Under the pieces are notes generated by a model. The model saw nothing but the letters and a program-made list of their open reading frames with translations, did not search any database and was not told the origin of the DNA. A program made the translations under genes and the position numbers. A stretch of 64,000 nt of DNA from Naegleria lovaniensis. Lineage: Eukaryota > Heterolobosea > Eutetramitea > Acrasida > Naegleriidae. Where the stretch lies: assembly GCF_003324165.1 (NCBI RefSeq), contig NW_025407844.1:310001-374000 (forward strand). The letters run 5' to 3'. Positions 43,601-55,317 of this stretch are shown here, in pieces; positions within the stretch are counted from its first letter, which is position 1; each line of letters starts with the position of its first letter.

Positions 43601-46600
43601 AAGCGAAATCGTCAAAAGATGTCATGATCACTTTTGCAACAGAAGAACCACTAGAATTGAAAGGAGAACAATTGAAGTGCATTTTGAAGAAGATACGATT
43701 TACATCCGATGAAGAAACAGATTGGGATGACAGGCATAAATCCATTAAATGGGTCGAAATTGATGAAGAAGAGGAGGCAAGAAAATTGAAAGAGCTAGAA
43801 GAGAAAAAGAGAAGAGAGAAGGAAGAAAAAGAGAATGAAAAGAAGGGAACTAAAAACAAGAAAGATGATAAAAAGCAACCTCAAAAACAGAAAGTCGAAG
43901 AAAAAGTAGAGCCTGTGGTGCAAGAAGAGCCAAAACCTAAAAAACTGGTGACAAAGCGCATGGAGGTAACAGATCCTGAACCACAACATGAAATTATTGG
44001 TGAAATATCAGACAAAATTTTAGCTATTTATGCTGTCGCTGATTATGCCAAGTTTGAGATGGACAAATCAGACATTGTTTTCTCAACAACAAAAATGTTT
44101 GAAACTCGTGTTCACCAATTTCCACTCAAGAACGTTGGAAAGGTGGTTCTAAACTTTTCTTGGAGTGGAAACCAATATATTGATGGACCATTTGAATTGG
44201 AACCAAAACAAGGTCAGATCAAGCCAGGAGAACAAACTACATTTATCATCAAATATGCTCCTCAAGATGTTGATAGACATGAAGAAATATTCACATGCTA
44301 CATTGACAACATAATGCCAACTGTAGAAACGCCCTCGATTAGAGTTACAGGAGTTTCTACATGCCCTCTAGTACACTTTGAAATTTCTCCAAGTGATTAC
44401 CTCACAAGTGGAAGAAGGAAAGTGTTATTCCAAAATCAAGAGATTGAGTCTTTGGTGGATAAGGAAAAGACAAGAGTCATTGAGCTATATTCATGCGGTA
44501 TCAAAGTTAAGAACACAAAGAGATTCTACATACTCAATCCCACAGATGTTGACTTTAAGTATTCTTGGCAAAAAATTCAAACAGAGCCGAATGATAGTAG
44601 CAGTGATAACTCATTTTCATGTCTCACAAGAACTGGTATTATTAACAGCGGAAAGAAGTCTGAAATTATTTTCGAGTACATTCCATATGCTTTGGAAACA
44701 AAAGAGTCATTATGGATGTTTAGTATTCCCTCTAGAAAGCTTAATATTCCATTTTTAGTGGTTGGTCATGCCAAAGAGCCTGAAGTCTTCTTAGACAGTG
44801 CCCGTGTGAACTTCCAAACAGTTCTTGTAGGAGCAAAATCATCTCAAACTATTAATATTATTAACCGAGAACCAATTCCTTTTAGTTTTGCTTTTGATCA
44901 ATACGAGTTCCTCGAAGACAATCAAAATGATAGAAGACCTGTATTAGTGCTTTCTCCAAAATCAGGAACAGTACCAGCAGAGCAAACACTTCCTATTAAT
45001 CTCTTATATACACCTAATACTGAGACAAGCTTTAACATTCAACTTTCTTGTAGAGTTAAGAAGAAACCTTCTGCTCTCAGCTGCAACGTCAAAGGAGAAG
45101 GGTTCCTAGTTCATGAGTCTCTGGAAGTTGCTGATGAATCCATGACTAAAATTATTCCTCTATCTGCCAAAGAAACAAATGAAGTCGATTTTGAAAGAGC
45201 CCAAATTAATGAGAAGAAAATTAAGAAAATTATCATCACAAACCACGGTAATTACAATTTCGACTTCCAATGGTTCCATGCTAAAAACAAGTTAATAACC
45301 ATCAACCCAGAAAAGGGAACAGTGTTCAAGGGAGGAAAACTGATTTGTGATATTATCTTTAATCCTACATCACAAGTGAAATTGGAGAATTACAAGTGTG
45401 TGTGTAAGATTACAAACAGTAATTCTTATATTGTCAACTTGTCAGGCTCAGGCTCTCAGCCAAAGATTAACTTTAGCTTCTTGCAATATGATTTTGGTGC
45501 TCATTTCCTTTATCATCAAGGAATGGATAAAAGTCCTTCTACTATGCTTAAAATTGAAAATTGTGACGAGAAGGACATTAGCTTTGAGATGTTGTATGAC
45601 AACAAACCACATTTGGAAGTTGAAGCATCAGCCACCGTACTCAAGCCAGGTGAAAGTAGACAAATTAAGATTTACTTTAGACCTAGAGAAATTAAGTTGT
45701 ATAAGGAGACTGTCTTGTTTGAAATCAACGGACTTTACAAAACAAGTGTTGTCGTATTGGGAGAAGGAACAGCATCCAAGGTCGAACTGACAAACTTGTC
45801 AGATAAGATTCTAAACCTTGGATCTATTCGTGCAGGAGAAGTTGTCACCAAGTATCTAAGCATTACCAATAAGAGTAAGATTACAGCAAACGTGTCCTTC
45901 CTCAAAGAAACTCTGGATCAGTTATCAAAATGCTTTGTGACAGTCACCCCAAAAACTGCCTTCTCTATACTACCAAGACAAGAAGCGCAAATTGGATTAA
46001 CCTTCAAACCTGAAAGTAGACTTTCAACATTTAACGTGGAACTCAACGCTTACATTGATGGAAGAATTAAGCTTCTTTCCAACATTACTGGATCTTGCCA
46101 AGGAATTGAAGTCAAGCTGAACACATCAACTGTGGCCTTTGGTCCTGTAGTTCAACACACCGTCGTAGTGAACAGGGTAATTATGGAAAATACAGGAGAT
46201 ATTGGTATCAACTACAAGTGGAATACCAAAGGTCTCAATTCAGCTTTCACCATCAAACCTCTACAAGGTTTTATTCCTCCAAATGAAGAAGCAATATTTG
46301 AAGTGACCTATGCTCCAGTTAAAGTGGACAGTACTGGACAGTCTGCTCAAATTGAATGCAAGATAGACTCTCTCAAAGATCCAATCCTTATGACCATTAG
46401 TGGAATTTGTGTTGAAAAACCAAAAGAAAAGGAAACACTCTCATTCAGAGTTGCAGTTCGACAAAAACAAGCAAAGACTGTTAAAATTGAAAATCCTACA
46501 AAGAGTGATTGGAGACTAAAACCTGTGATTGATAATCCATCATGGAGTGGTCCAGAATATCTTGAATTACCTGCAAATAGTGTCCGGGAGTATGAAATTT

Positions 46601-47922
46601 CGTATGCTCCTTTGTCCATGACATTAAGTGCTCCACATAAGGGAACTTTATTCTTCCCACTTCCTGACGGTAAAGCAATTTTATATGAATTGAGTGGTGA
46701 ATCATTGGATCCTTTACCAGCAGGTTCAATTGTGAAAGAATTGTACGCCAAGGAACATCACATTGAAACTCTTTTTGTTGAAAACTGGCTTGGCAAAGCA
46801 CAACGGTTTTCAGTTATTTTAGATGATCTCAATATCAAATCACCAAATCAATTAACTGCTGTGAATTATATTGATGTTCCTCCTATCTCAAAGAGAGAAT
46901 ACAAGTTCAGCTTTTTACCATTTAAGGATGGACAATTTGAAGGAAAAGTGAGATTTGTGAATGTTGAGACCAAAGAGTTTATTTACTACAATGTGAAATT
47001 TACTGTACTGAAGGCAAGATCCAACGAAGAAATTGTCATGGAGACACCTGTAAGACAAAAACTAGCCAAACATGTAACTGTTGAAAATCCTCTCGACAAG
47101 GAATCCATTCTTTCCGTCAAATGTGATTCTTCTGAAATTGTTGTTGCTCCAGAATTACGAATTCCTGCCAAGTCATTTGCTAAATGTGAATTTGTCTATC
47201 TTCCATTACTTGCAGTTGAACCTAAAAAAGCTAAATTAAGCATTGGAAATGATGAGCTTGGTGTCTTTCCATTTGATTTACTACTGAAACCACTTCCAAA
47301 AGCAGCTGAGAGAAGTACACACTTTTCTGTTTCATTAGGAAATGCTCAAACACAAACTGTTCGTTTTGTCAACTATGCCAGACAAGCCACAGAGTATACT
47401 TGTAAATTTGAAGACAATCAAACAGATTTCTCATTGGTTGACAAACCTGTGATCAAAGTATCAGCAGCCACAAGTCTCGAAGGAAATGAAGTTGGTTTGG
47501 ATGTCACGTATGAACCAACCATGACAGGAGCATGTAAGGCAAAACTTATTTTAACATCTCCAATCGGTGGAGAATATGTATTTTGGTTATTTGGAAAATG
47601 TTCACCTCCAAGACCTCAAGGTCCAATTGAAATTCAACCCAATGGAACTGCACAAATTACATTCAAAAATGTGTTTGATAAGAAGTCTGATTTTAAATTT
47701 AGTATTGAAGATGCATCCAATAGTTTTAGTATCAAACCCGATCAGGCATCTTTGAATGTGAAACAAAAATTACCGCTGACCATTTCTTACAAACCCCAAT
47801 CGTCGGCTGCTAAAGTAGTGAATCATGCCAAGCTTACTATTAGTTGTAAGGGAAATCAATTAACTTGGCTTTATTATTTGATGGGAAAGCCAGAGAGTAC
47901 TAGTGGCAGTAATACAAAGTAA
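34655..47922 (+). CDS. HYDIN: HYDIN, central-apparatus protein of motile cilia
   Basis: HYDIN builds the C2b projection of the central pair in motile axonemes. Exons 34655-34894, 34943-35159 and 35207-47922 (introns only 48 and 47 nt) give 4,390 residues; human HYDIN has about 5,100. The protein is a chain of ASH/MSP-like beta domains, each near an FG-V motif (NFGDVNVGYAK, IDFGKVLLSSSG, FGTIAVGKKVN, FGPVVQHTVVV) and a P-G-x-x-x-x-[Ile/Val] turn. At about 1687-1890 lies the HYDIN adenylate-kinase-like insert (IYVIHGPPVSFKSE ... GFIIDGLYSD) followed by a coiled coil. The insert separates HYDIN from CFAP47, CFAP65 and DLEC1. Its P-loop lacks the usual glycine before Lys-Ser. A second charged coil lies near residues 2,985-3,060 (EEEEARKLKELEEKKRREKE). 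Confidence 0.93.
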
Positions 47923-48041
47923 AATAGTACTATTCAATTTCAGTCAATGTGAGTTTCAAATTTCTATAAATATAATTATATTTGACTGCCATATTGTTGA
48001 TAAAAATCTTTCAAAAAGTTTCGATTCCGTTTGAGAAGAAG

Positions 48042-48317
48042 TTAATGGTTTAAATGATCATGAAGAATTCCTAGTGCTTCTTGTATTTTGGAATCCAACA
48101 ATTCTGGATTTTTCATTGTTTCGAACAAATCTCCATAATCCATTCCCAACAACATGCCTGTCAGCTTGGGTGCCAGCACCGGTTCAATTTCATGAATGAT
48201 ATAGTACAACATGGTTCCCATCAACTGAAACCGATCGTTCTCCTCCAACGAAGAGAGGTACTGGGTTGTCCAAGTACGTATTGTTTTTCTACATGTCGCG
48301 GAAGGCAACGAATACAT
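48042..48317 (-). CDS. Stand-alone MLLE (PABC) domain protein
   Basis: A 91-residue protein that is almost entirely an MLLE domain: FQLMGTMLYYIIHEIEP, LAPKLTGMLLGMDYGDLF and NPELLDSKIQEALGILHDH. The K-[Ile/Leu]-T-G-M-L-L core that gives the domain its name is present. MLLE domains normally sit at the C-terminus of cytoplasmic poly(A)-binding protein or in UBR5 and bind PAM2 peptides. Here there are no RRMs. The ATG follows A7 and lies 84 bp after the stop of the F-box gene on the same strand, so it is not simply a lost 3' exon of that gene unless a splice joins them. Role unknown; it could compete with PABP for PAM2 proteins. Confidence 0.82.
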   Translation of the reverse strand: MYSLPSATCRKTIRTWTTQYLSSLEENDRFQLMGTMLYYIIHEIEPVLAPKLTGMLLGMDYGDLFETMKNPELLDSKIQEALGILHDHLNH

Positions 48318-48401
48318 TTTTTTTGATACAGACAAATCGATTGGGAAAGGATAACAAATGTTACCTGCTCGATTGAATGATAGAATTTGAATGAGTTTAA
48401 T

Positions 48402-49466
48402 TTAGAATTTATAATACAGGTCTTCCTCACAACATGAATAAGGCAAAACACGAATATACTGGTTCTTCTCCACATCGATATGATTAATATTATGTAAATG
48501 TTCCAACCAATTCGTGTGACTATTCACATTCCATCCCTGATACGATTGCACTTGTCCATTGAAAATATTCAAATGTGTGGAGAATATTCCTGAAATCTCT
48601 GAAAGTAGCATGTGCTTTGCATTCTCTGCTCTAAAATGATAAAAAATCTCTGAGATGGTCAGTAATCTCGAAACACCAATCAAGTAACATGTTTCATCTG
48701 AACAACTGCTTTCACCGTCATGCATCATCCAAAATATACAAACATCCATTGGAAAATAATTCAGAAAATTATGGGTGTGATTTTCTGATGAGGAGTTTGG
48801 TAGTAGTACTGTGTTTAACGAGTTTTGGTGTTTCATAGATTTGTATTGTGAGTCAAGCTGAATCAATTGTTTCACTCTGGACGCAAGCATTGTAAAATGT
48901 GAGATAACAGATACACACCCTGCTTGTAATCTTGTAACCCTCTCTGGTGAATAAAGCTTGATAGTATCTGTAATCCTCACCAGTTTTTGAAATCTCTGAT
49001 AAATCATGTACCAATGCGACCAATGAAATGGTAAATCCAACACGTAAATACATTTACATAAAAAATTTTCGACATTTAAATTAAAATCAATTTGTTTTTC
49101 AATGCTCTTTACATGTTTCGTCACATAATTTCGATAATGGGAGTATAATAATTTGCTAAAAACAATGCCCTCCATGTAGGGCATAATACTGTTAGGCTGA
49201 TCAACCCCAATTCCGCTGAATAATGCATAACACGTTCGATTTAAGAACATGATCCTTCCAACGAGAACATCATGAATTTGTAAATATTCAATAACATGTT
49301 CTACAACTTCAAGAGGAAGATCATTAAAGGAGGGACCTTGTTTCAACGTAAGCGTGTGATGAGATGATTCCGCCGATGAATTGTCTTCCTGAACATATTC
49401 AATGATGTCTCCTCGATCAAGTTTGATCCAAGAAAGAGGTTTGTAAAAAGGAGAGGTAGAAGTCAT
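48402..49466 (-). CDS. F-box protein
   Basis: A 354-residue single exon starting after A7. The F-box is at about residues 48-95 (FNDLPLEVVEHVIEYLQIHD, then VGRIMFLNRTCYALFSG). The remainder (His/Tyr/Trp-rich, for example LDLPFHWSHWYMIYQRFQ) shows no repeat I can name. Probably an SCF ubiquitin-ligase receptor by analogy. It is followed on the same strand by the MLLE gene and preceded by clathrin heavy chain. Confidence 0.75.
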   Translation of the reverse strand: MTSTSPFYKPLSWIKLDRGDIIEYVQEDNSSAESSHHTLTLKQGPSFNDLPLEVVEHVIEYLQIHDVLVGRIMFLNRTCYALFSGIGVDQPNSIMPYMEGIVFSKLLYSHYRNYVTKHVKSIEKQIDFNLNVENFLCKCIYVLDLPFHWSHWYMIYQRFQKLVRITDTIKLYSPERVTRLQAGCVSVISHFTMLASRVKQLIQLDSQYKSMKHQNSLNTVLLPNSSSENHTHNFLNYFPMDVCIFWMMHDGESSCSDETCYLIGVSRLLTISEIFYHFRAENAKHMLLSEISGIFSTHLNIFNGQVQSYQGWNVNSHTNWLEHLHNINHIDVEKNQYIRVLPYSCCEEDLYYKF

Positions 49467-49812
49467 TTTTTTTGCGACGGGGATTTTTGCTTTGATCGGA
49501 TTTACAAGGTTTGAAAATGATTTCTAAGAATAAGAGCAATACAACCACTCTTCACAAATTTCTTGAGAAAAGGTTGCGCGAAGTAATTCCTTACACCAGA
49601 GAAATTAAAAAATTTTTTGCGAGCCAGCTGCGCTGTGACAGTTGAGTACCCCTCTCGATTGCGCAGGGGGGGTAATTCAGACCGTGTGGTTGTATTGCTC
49701 TTTAATTTGGAGTTCACCCACAGACACGTGTTTCGTTGTGAACCAAAATAAAGAAAATTCAAGAAATTAATTTTTAATTTAAAGTTTTCAAAAAAGATGC
49801 CTCTTAAATAAT
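49467..49812. other. Spacer between clathrin 3' end and F-box gene, with a GC-rich hairpin block
   Basis: 346 bp without a supported gene. Positions 49619-49675 are GC-rich against an AT-rich background. Two small inverted repeats lie there: CAGC-TGC-GCTG near 49625, and TACCCCT paired with AGGGG...GGTA (49647-49674). It may be the F-box promoter or a structured 3' UTR end. Confidence 0.4.
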
Positions 49813-52800
49813 TTACCAAGTGTTTCCGCCAGTGTAACCACCATAAGCACCACCATATCCTTGAGAGTATGGATCAGCAGTGTAACCAGTGTATCCACCT
49901 TGAGTGTAACCAGTAGCGTATGGATCAGTGACAGCACCTGTGTAAGCAGCATTTGGATCACCGTATTCAGTAGCTGTTTGTTGAGCCTTGATTTCAGCAT
50001 CCTTCTTTCTTTGACGACTCTCTGTGCACAAATCATCAACCTTGGTGGTATATTCTCGCAAAACTTGAACCATGTATGGCATTACCATGTCGATAATGTT
50101 GTTTCTCCAAGCCAACTCAAGAGCAACATCAGGACGAACGAAATTGTAACAGTTATACAATGAAGCAGCAAAGCAGTCCTTCAAACCCTTAGAGACGAAG
50201 AATTTCAAAAGATCTTCACAAATATCTTGCTTTTGACTTTCAGCTGCAGTTTCCATTGCATCCTTGTACAAGTTGTCCTTCTTGCTTAACTTGATCGAAT
50301 TCTCCCATTGCTTGTTGAGTTTGTACAGCCATGAAGCAATTCTTCTGAATTCAAGAAGTTCGTGATTCTCCAATTGAGCAGCAAGAGCCAATTGGTCAAG
50401 ATTTCTATATTGATCAAGAGATCGTCTCAATGCAATATAATCCTCTTCTTCAATGTACAAGCTGTTAAGAGCTTCGTTAACTTGTGGCAAGTCATGATCT
50501 TGGACAGATTCCAAATACTTCTTGATGAGTGGAAGGTCTTCACCATTGTTTTGATATCTAATATCACGTGCAACTCTTTCATGATCCAACTTTGGTGTGA
50601 GCACAACCATCAAATCTTCAAGATATTTTGGTTGCTCTTGCAAGTAGAAGTTAATAGCTCTGTAGTACAATTCCATATTTACAATCTTGACAATAGTTTC
50701 TGTGAATACTGAGTGGTCCCAAGCTTCTGGAGAGTGTTCCATCATGACCTTGATGGCTGCATCAGGTTCGTCATGGTGACAATACAAGAATCTCATTTCA
50801 GCCCACAAGTGATTGGCTTCGCAAGCTTGTAACAACTTTGGAATGTTGCATTTACCCCAATAACGAGTAATGTGTTCCATGAGCTTTTCTGGTCTGTACT
50901 TGGCATACAAGACTCCCAATTCAGTAAAGATACCCATGTGAGCACGTTCAAGTCCCAATCCCTTCTCCATAAGTTCAATAACTTGTTCAAAGTATCCACG
51001 TTGTTCATAATAGTAGAGGAGATCTTCCAGTTCATCAGCATGAACAATAATGTTGAGAGCACATGATTGAGCATATCTAAATTCACTAGCATCAATACAA
51101 GCAAACATAACTTCCTTCCATGACTTGATGGAGTTAGCCTTTTGAGCAGATGAGACAGCTTCTCTCAACAATCCCAACTTGATCAAAGTACTTGTCAAAC
51201 GAGCATAGTTAGAAATGGATTGGAAGAGAATTCTAGCAGCATTGTAGATTTGTTCATCGAAAAGTCTATCACCGACTGCTTGGATTTGAGCCAAGTTTGG
51301 TCCAGAGATGAAATCTTCCATGTCAGCCAAAACTTCTGGCTTATTCTTGAGCTTGGAATACTTAGCATAAGAATAAACCAATTCAGTATCAATGACAGAG
51401 TCTTGGATCTTCTTTCTGGCCATTTCCAAGAATTTGATCAATGACTTGTATTCGTCTTGTTGTTCAGCATATTGAATGACATTGTGGTAGTCAGTTGGGT
51501 CATCAGCCTTCATGAAGGATTCAATAGCATCAGAAACAAGGAGAGCATTCAATTGGGCTCTAGCCAAAATGCTCCAACACTCTGGTTCATTGACAACCTT
51601 AGCATATTCAGCAGCTCTAGTAATAGATTGAATGTAATCAATCAAAACTCTGATAGCATCTGTGTTCAACTTGTTCTTGCTGTACATGACAAAGGCTTCC
51701 TCGTACAACTCCTTGTTGATAGCAACTCTGGCAATATCAGCTGCGTCATATTTGTCCAATCTGTTGATGTAGTCCATGACACGAGTCTTCTCAGCACTGA
51801 TAGCAGTGAGAATCAACAAGTTTTGCAAGTTTCTATTGGTCTTGAACTCGGATGATCCGTGTAAAACAATCTTTTCTAATAATTCAATCAACTCGTTTGG
51901 AAGATTGGCAGTCATGAATGCCTTAACAGTGGTAGAGACTTCATCGCTGCTCTTGCTTTCAGGCAGAGCAGTTTGAACGACTTGATCAATGAGTTGACGT
52001 CTATAAGTGTTCTCACCATCCAAAACGTGAGCCCACAATTCTGGGCTTTGTCTCTCAACAAGGTATCTGGCTTGTTGCTTGAACATACCGTTCTTGTTGG
52101 TAACAGCGACCAATTCCAAGTCACATTGTCCTCTCTTATAAGCAACGAAGGCCAAGTGAGGATCTCTCTTTTCACAATATTGACCAACAACTCTTGAATC
52201 ATAGAATTGGTTGTTAATCAAGAAGTTTTCAGCATTTTGGCTGAGGTCAATATAAATCTTTGCCAAAGCATTGTGACAGCCTGGTTCTTGGCTTCCTTCG
52301 TTAACACGAGCTTCCAACCATGGCAACAACAACTTGAGCTTATTTCTCTTTTCAACCTCTTCAACCAATGGTTCAGTTGGACACATGTTACCAACTCCCA
52401 TGATGAGATTTCTAATGAAATCTTCACTGGCATCAACATCAAGGAGAGCACCAACAACTTCAGGAGTTCTAATTGGGTTAATTTGTCTGACATACATATC
52501 AATGAATTTGAGTTGACTGTTGTTGTAGAGATATCTGACCAATTCATCAATATAACCATGCTTGTCGCAAACGTTAATGAGTGGCATTTGGTTAGCCAAT
52601 CTTGCTTCCTTCAAGAATTCCTTGATAACATCAGCTTCATAGTAATCACTTTCACGAGTAACTCTTTCAACCTCAGAAAGTTGGTTGACCTTAGTAGCAG
52701 CAATGATGTACTTGTTGTGAACTTGTGGATCTTGAGAGAATCCAACAATGGAGCCCAAATAGTAGTAAAGTCCTTCGTTGCTCTTGGCTTCCTCAAAGAT

Positions 52801-55116
52801 TGGAATGAGGTTCTCTGGTTCCAAAACATCACTGTTGGCAGTAGCAACCTTGACAACAATTTGGAGGTTATTCTTGTTCTTCATTAATTCTCTTAAATAA
52901 GTGAAAACTTCTGCCTTTGGAATATCCTCAAACCATTTGACCAACCATTCAACATTCATTGCGTGAGTATTGACAATGACTCTCTTTCTGTCGTTTGGAT
53001 CAGTGTAGTTTTCGAGAGCTCTTTGGAAGAGTCCAGCCTTTTCACACATTCTAGCAATCTTAGCCTTGTCGTAATGAGAAACAAGTTTTTGTTGGAGAAT
53101 TGAGTCAACAACTTGAATTGGACTGTAAGTCAAGTTGATTTCCAACAATCTTGTTTGAAGAGGTCCATCCTCAGGTCTGTCATTCTTGAGAATATCCAAA
53201 AGATAAGCTGTAACTTGCTTGATGAGATTTCCTTGAACCAAAAGATCAATTACAGTGTTTGGTTCAATTCTTGTTTGTTGGTTTTCGTGAATCTTGCAAG
53301 CATATTTGACAGCATTGTCAGGATTAACCATACAAAGCTTTCTGAAGATATCATAGTAGTCTGGAGTGAATTCTACTTTTTGACAATATGCCAACACTCG
53401 TTCATAGTCACCCATTTGCAACAATGAATCAATAATCTTGTCGTGTGCTTTACCCTTCAAGTAAATTTGCATGGCCAATTCTTGGCTGTATTGTCTAACA
53501 AAATCTCCCAATTCAGTGCTTCCTTCAATCTTGTCATCACCTAATAACTTCTTCAAGTAATCAACACCTCCTTGCTTTTGTAAGACAATCTTTGCCAATT
53601 CGAGAGATTCATAAGGATTGAGCTTACTCTTTTCGATAATGTATTGGAAGTATTGAGAAATTGCAGGCTTTTGTCCTGGAGCAACTGGTAAACGTTGCAA
53701 TCTAGCAATAGTATCAGGAGTTCTCAAAATTCCTTGTGGTGAGTCAGCAGCAAGAGTAATAGCAGCTTGGACGTTCATTTGGTTGAGTTGTTGATTGAAT
53801 TGTTGGAGATACAAGTCGCTAACCATATTGCCTCCAATATTAGCTCTAGAAGAAATCTTCAAGGACAAAGCTTGGTCACCCAAAACCTTGGCAACATATG
53901 GAACAACAGTGTTATCATCAACTGTGATTGACAAAACTTGACCCTTCTTGTTGACACCAATGAGACCTCCAGCTCTTGGGGCTGTGATGAATAGAGCATC
54001 ATCACTAATACGATTGCTGAAGATCAGTGTAGCTGATTCAACGTCATACATGTACAAGAATCCAGATTTTGTGATCATGAAGAAAACACCATGTCTATCA
54101 CTTGCTTGCATAGCAACTGGGAAGTCTCCTTGGGTTGGGAATTGGATTGGAACAGCCTTTCTTTCAAATGCTGGGGCATCAGATGGCTTGTTGGTTGGCA
54201 CTTCCATCACGAAGAGTTTACCACCTTGTGGTGTGCTTGATGCAATACAAACAACAGTTGTAACAAAATTATTAGAGAGCTTAAAGTCCACAAAACAAGC
54301 AGCGTGGCCATCGATTGCTTGAGTGACCTTCTTCTCAACCGAGTACAATTGCATTACTCCCTTTGTTGAGTTGTCTTCCTGTTGAATATATAAACATGAG
54401 AATAAATTAGGAGAGTGGATGACGGGTTGTATATTTTCGAAAGAGACCGTCATTGACATAAAATGACGTCATCAAATAGATTGGCAATCGTGATGTTGTT
54501 AGATCATCATATGAGAATAACTCAAGAACACTACTACTTACAGCTCTTGCTAAACCAATTAATAACAACCATTGTGCATTAGTATCAGTTCTGTAGTTGA
54601 TGATGGTAGCGTTGGCGAGGTTTTGATGACGGTCGAACATCTTCTTTGGAGCGCTTTGACCATCCATTGACCAGTGGTACACACTGGTTGCCGTAACGAT
54701 GGCAATAGTGTTTGTGCTGATCCATCTCCAGAAGACAATAGCTTCGGTCATTGTGTGTTCCTTCATCTTTGCCTTCATTTCCAAGTTGAAAATTTGAATA
54801 GTGTTTCCAGCTAATAAATTAGTGTGTTATATGTATCCTTCTTCATCAAATATTAATAATAATACCTACATCTCAATGCGAGCACCTTTGTTGTTGGGTG
54901 CATAATGGCCGAGTCAGCATTGACTTTATTCGAGGTAACACTTTGAGAATCGACATCAACAATTTGGATAGACTTTTGAGGTGAGATTTGATCCCTAACA
55001 CAAACATATTTATCTGATTCGAGCGTAACGGTGGTGAATGAAATGAGTTGTGGATTCACTCCCAAGTTTTGGAGATTGAAGAGCTCAGTGAATTGTATTG
55101 GGATTTGGCCGCTCAT
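49813..55116 (-). CDS. CLTC: Clathrin heavy chain
   Basis: Forms the triskelion leg of coated vesicles. Minus-strand exons 55116-54870, 54810-54542 and 54378-49813, with introns of 59 nt (GTAGGT...TTAG) and 163 nt (GTAAGT...ACAG), join to 1,693 residues (family about 1,675). The N-terminal propeller shows IPIQFTELFNLQNLGV, IQIFNLEMKAKMKEHTM and, after the second junction, MQLYSVEKKVTQAIDGHAA. Then come the linker and seven leg repeats (YDIFRKLCMVNPDNAVKYA, LELAWRNNIIDMVMPYMVQ). The C-terminal ~50 residues are Tyr/Gly/Thr repeats (TGYTQGGYTGYTADPYSQGY), longer than the usual tail. In-frame reading continues into intron 2 from both sides only for short stretches. The start follows A7. Confidence 0.97.
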
Positions 55117-55317
55117 TTTTTTTGTTGGTGGTTTTTTGATTTTTTACAATGAGCACAGCAGTGGACGACCATCCCAACCCGGTATCCTTGCTTTAAAAGG
55201 ATGACGGCCAACAATGTTAAGGGTTGCACTGCAACGTCAACGATGAGCTGGAGTTCAGCTTGCACGCAGTTTTCATCATCTCGATTTTTTGAGGGAATGG
55301 GCTAAATTTTCGTTTTC

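Noticed and set aside
52207-52887. A 226-codon plus-strand frame inside clathrin heavy chain
   Set aside because: It is an antisense shadow of the clathrin coding sequence; its content has no domain and mirrors clathrin codon use.
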